Positions 62,661 through 64,000 of a stretch of 64,000 nt of DNA are shown here, in pieces (within the stretch, counting starts at the first letter, position 1; each line of letters begins with the position of its first letter). Source of the DNA: an uncultured Allomuricauda sp. (GTDB lineage: Bacteria; Bacteroidota; Bacteroidia; Flavobacteriales; Flavobacteriaceae); the NCBI RefSeq assembly GCF_947499695.1, contig NZ_CANMPQ010000002.1, forward strand, positions 620,001 to 684,000, given 5' to 3'. Below the pieces are notes generated by a model that was not told where the DNA came from, ran no database searches, and saw only the letters and a program-made list of their open reading frames with translations. A program made the position numbers and the translations under genes.

Positions 62661-63455
62661 ATGAATAATATACTGGTACCCATAGGCACGTCACCGAACG
62701 CAAATGAGACACTTCAATATGCTATTGATTTTGCATCCAATTTTGGTGCAAAGGTTTTTGTTATGGACGTGTTTTCAGTTACTTCATCCGCGGGCAGTTT
62801 GGCAAATGTCAAAGAAAAGGTAGCTAAAAGTAGTAAGGAACATATCAAAGAACTTATAGATGAGGTAAACGCCAATAATGTAGAACTTAAGATAGCTACA
62901 TATAACGGTGATATTATTGATGGTTTGAACGATATAAACAATGAGCTCGGCATTGATTTAATTATTATAGCACCTCGAAGTAACGGTATTAAGGAAGAGC
63001 TTTATCTAGGCAATACCACTGGAAGAATTGTGAAACAAACCAACATTCCAACATTGATTGTTCCCAAGGGCACAATATTCAAACCTATTAAAAGTATATT
63101 GACGGCTTTTGGCTCTGGAATTCTTAAAAGAAATAGGGTGTTGAATCCTTTGGCTGCTATTAAAGATAAATTTAGGGCAAAAATAAACCTGTTATTGGTG
63201 AAGAGGCCTGGCTATTCTGAGGAGGATCTTCAAGTAAACACGGCACTTTTGGATATTAGTGAACAGCTGATCATTACTGAACAGGGCACAACATATTTGG
63301 GAGTGTTGGAACATTTTCAAAAACAACAACCCGATCTATTATGTGTTTTTAGAAGAAAACGAGGCTTTTTCAAAAAGCTTTGGGAAAAGAATACCGTGTT
63401 AAAATCCGAATTTTTTGTTCCTATTCCAGTTTTGGTATTGAGCGTAAAAAAATAG
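62661..63455 (+). CDS. Universal stress protein family (double UspA-like) protein
   Basis: 264 residues. The first UspA domain has ILVPIGTSPNANETLQYAIDFA, then IIAPRSNGIKEELYLGNTTGRIVKQ and TLIVPKG, the ATP-type UspA loop with G-x(n)-G. The second half (KSILTAFGSGILKRNRVLN onward) is a degenerate second domain ending PIPVLVLSVKK. These proteins bind nucleotides and accumulate under stress or starvation. Transcribed toward the tRNA gene. Confidence 0.9.
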   Translation: MNNILVPIGTSPNANETLQYAIDFASNFGAKVFVMDVFSVTSSAGSLANVKEKVAKSSKEHIKELIDEVNANNVELKIATYNGDIIDGLNDINNELGIDLIIIAPRSNGIKEELYLGNTTGRIVKQTNIPTLIVPKGTIFKPIKSILTAFGSGILKRNRVLNPLAAIKDKFRAKINLLLVKRPGYSEEDLQVNTALLDISEQLIITEQGTTYLGVLEHFQKQQPDLLCVFRRKRGFFKKLWEKNTVLKSEFFVPIPVLVLSVKK

Positions 63456-63478
63456 CAAGAAGATAAGAAGCTTCGATT

Positions 63479-63508
63479 TTGAAACTTTATAAAAATGTCT
63501 TTCCTTTG
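63479..63508 (+). promoter_or_regulatory. Promoter of the tRNA-Ala gene
   Basis: TTG (63479-63481), exactly 19 bases, then TTCCTTTG, which matches TAnnTTTG except for one base; the end is 11 bp before the tRNA. Confidence 0.6.
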
Positions 63509-63518
63509 CGGGGCTCTA

Positions 63519-63595
<77 letters not shown>

Positions 63596-63607
63596 AATAT
63601 AAAAGAT

Positions 63608-63642
63608 GCCTCAGAGGAGTTTCGTTTCTGAGGCGTTTTTTA
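63608..63642 (+). terminator. Terminator after tRNA-Ala
   Basis: Perfect 8-bp stem GCCTCAGA/TCTGAGGC with an 11-base loop followed by GTTTTTT. Confidence 0.85.
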
Positions 63643-63730
63643 TTTCTCCCAAAAAATAGAATTTCTCGACCAATACCCTAAACAAAAGATGTATATAAGT
63701 AGTCATAGAGAAGCAGGGGAGTAAAAAACT

Positions 63731-64000
63731 TTAAGCATATGCCAAGTCTTTGGCATATAAGGTTTCAAACGCTTCATCGAATTTACATTCATAATTTTCA
63801 TAAGAATTTCTCGATGTAATCTCATGTATGCTGCTCTTCCATACTTCTAATGTTTCATTATGCATCTTGGTAATATCTAACTGGCCATTTTCCAAATAGA
63901 CGGTACATGCCTGTTCGTGGAATGAATCCATATCAAAACAGACTGCGGGGAGCATAAAAGCTTTTTCCTCAAATGGAATAGAGAAAACCCTTATATACTC
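63731..64000 (-). CDS. Unrecognised protein, 5' part beyond window edge possible
   Basis: A frame open from the right edge to TAA 63731. A Met at 63955 would give 74 residues (LPAVCFDMDSFHEQACTVYL..), but the 15 codons upstream (RVFSIPFEEKAF among them) are also open and protein-like, so the gene probably starts outside. No motif is recognised; the composition is acidic with several Cys and His. Coordinates at the 5' side are provisional. Confidence 0.5.
   Translation of the reverse strand, partial: EYIRVFSIPFEEKAFMLPAVCFDMDSFHEQACTVYLENGQLDITKMHNETLEVWKSSIHEITSRNSYENYECKFDEAFETLYAKDLAYA

Overview
The window looks like a chromosomal segment of a marine-type Flavobacteriaceae bacterium (phylum Bacteroidota). 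The basis is protein style (type II thymidine kinase, RpoN-type two-component pairs, tandem MacB/FtsX permeases with tails such as SLRTE), A-rich leaders without Shine-Dalgarno sequences, and promoters of the Bacteroidota form TTG-N19-TAnnTTTG (for example 43448-43477). The genus cannot be fixed from the sequence alone.

Layout. 1-1817: end of accB and all of accC (acetyl-CoA carboxylase), closed by a hairpin terminator, then an FAD-dependent oxidoreductase (1851-2966) and a small secreted DUF4440-like protein. 3698-34489 is one very large minus-strand transcription unit. Read in the direction of transcription it encodes a TolC-like outer-membrane protein, an HlyD-like adaptor, a MacB/LolD-type ATPase, eleven consecutive paralogous permeases of about 800 residues each, and a second, divergent ATPase. 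Facing it, on the plus strand, are an NtrC-type sigma54 activator and its sensor kinase (34692-37406). The 202-bp divergent region carries a sigma54-like -24/-12 candidate and two inverted repeats. Together these genes look like a dedicated, two-component-controlled tripartite export or envelope-remodelling system with an unusually expanded permease set.

37412-47762 holds housekeeping and metabolic genes: a GreA-like factor, arfB, an orphan ABC ATPase, a prolyl oligopeptidase, asd, mscL, alr, tdk and rsmI. 47818-50356 is a small stress-like cluster: a double-HTH AraC regulator, an NTF2-like protein, a possible 54-residue ORF, a secreted YHS protein and an SPW-like membrane protein. 50510-55529 contains a four-cysteine uracil-DNA glycosylase, a Crp/Fnr regulator, DinB-like, AhpD-like and OsmC proteins, and a haloalkane-dehalogenase-like hydrolase. 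56114-62607 holds recJ, an MFS transporter, lpxH, an enoyl-CoA hydratase, a MATE exporter and a GNAT acetyltransferase. 62661-64000 ends with a universal stress protein, tRNA-Ala(GGC) and an incomplete unknown gene.

Two classes of small mobile-looking DNA overlay this. (1) Single-gene units at about 3.1-3.7, 38.0-38.7 and 51.8-52.7 kb begin with a conserved 50-80 bp imperfect dyad; two of them end in a long structured dyad whose outer ends are inverted copies of the start. They resemble integron attC-bounded cassettes, but no integrase is present. (2) A 397-bp element at 55694-56090 has structured inverted termini and a GIY-YIG nuclease gene. It truncates a four-helix-bundle protein gene, and a gene-less relative lies at 53388-53506. 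These two systems and the eleven-permease operon are the most noteworthy contents.
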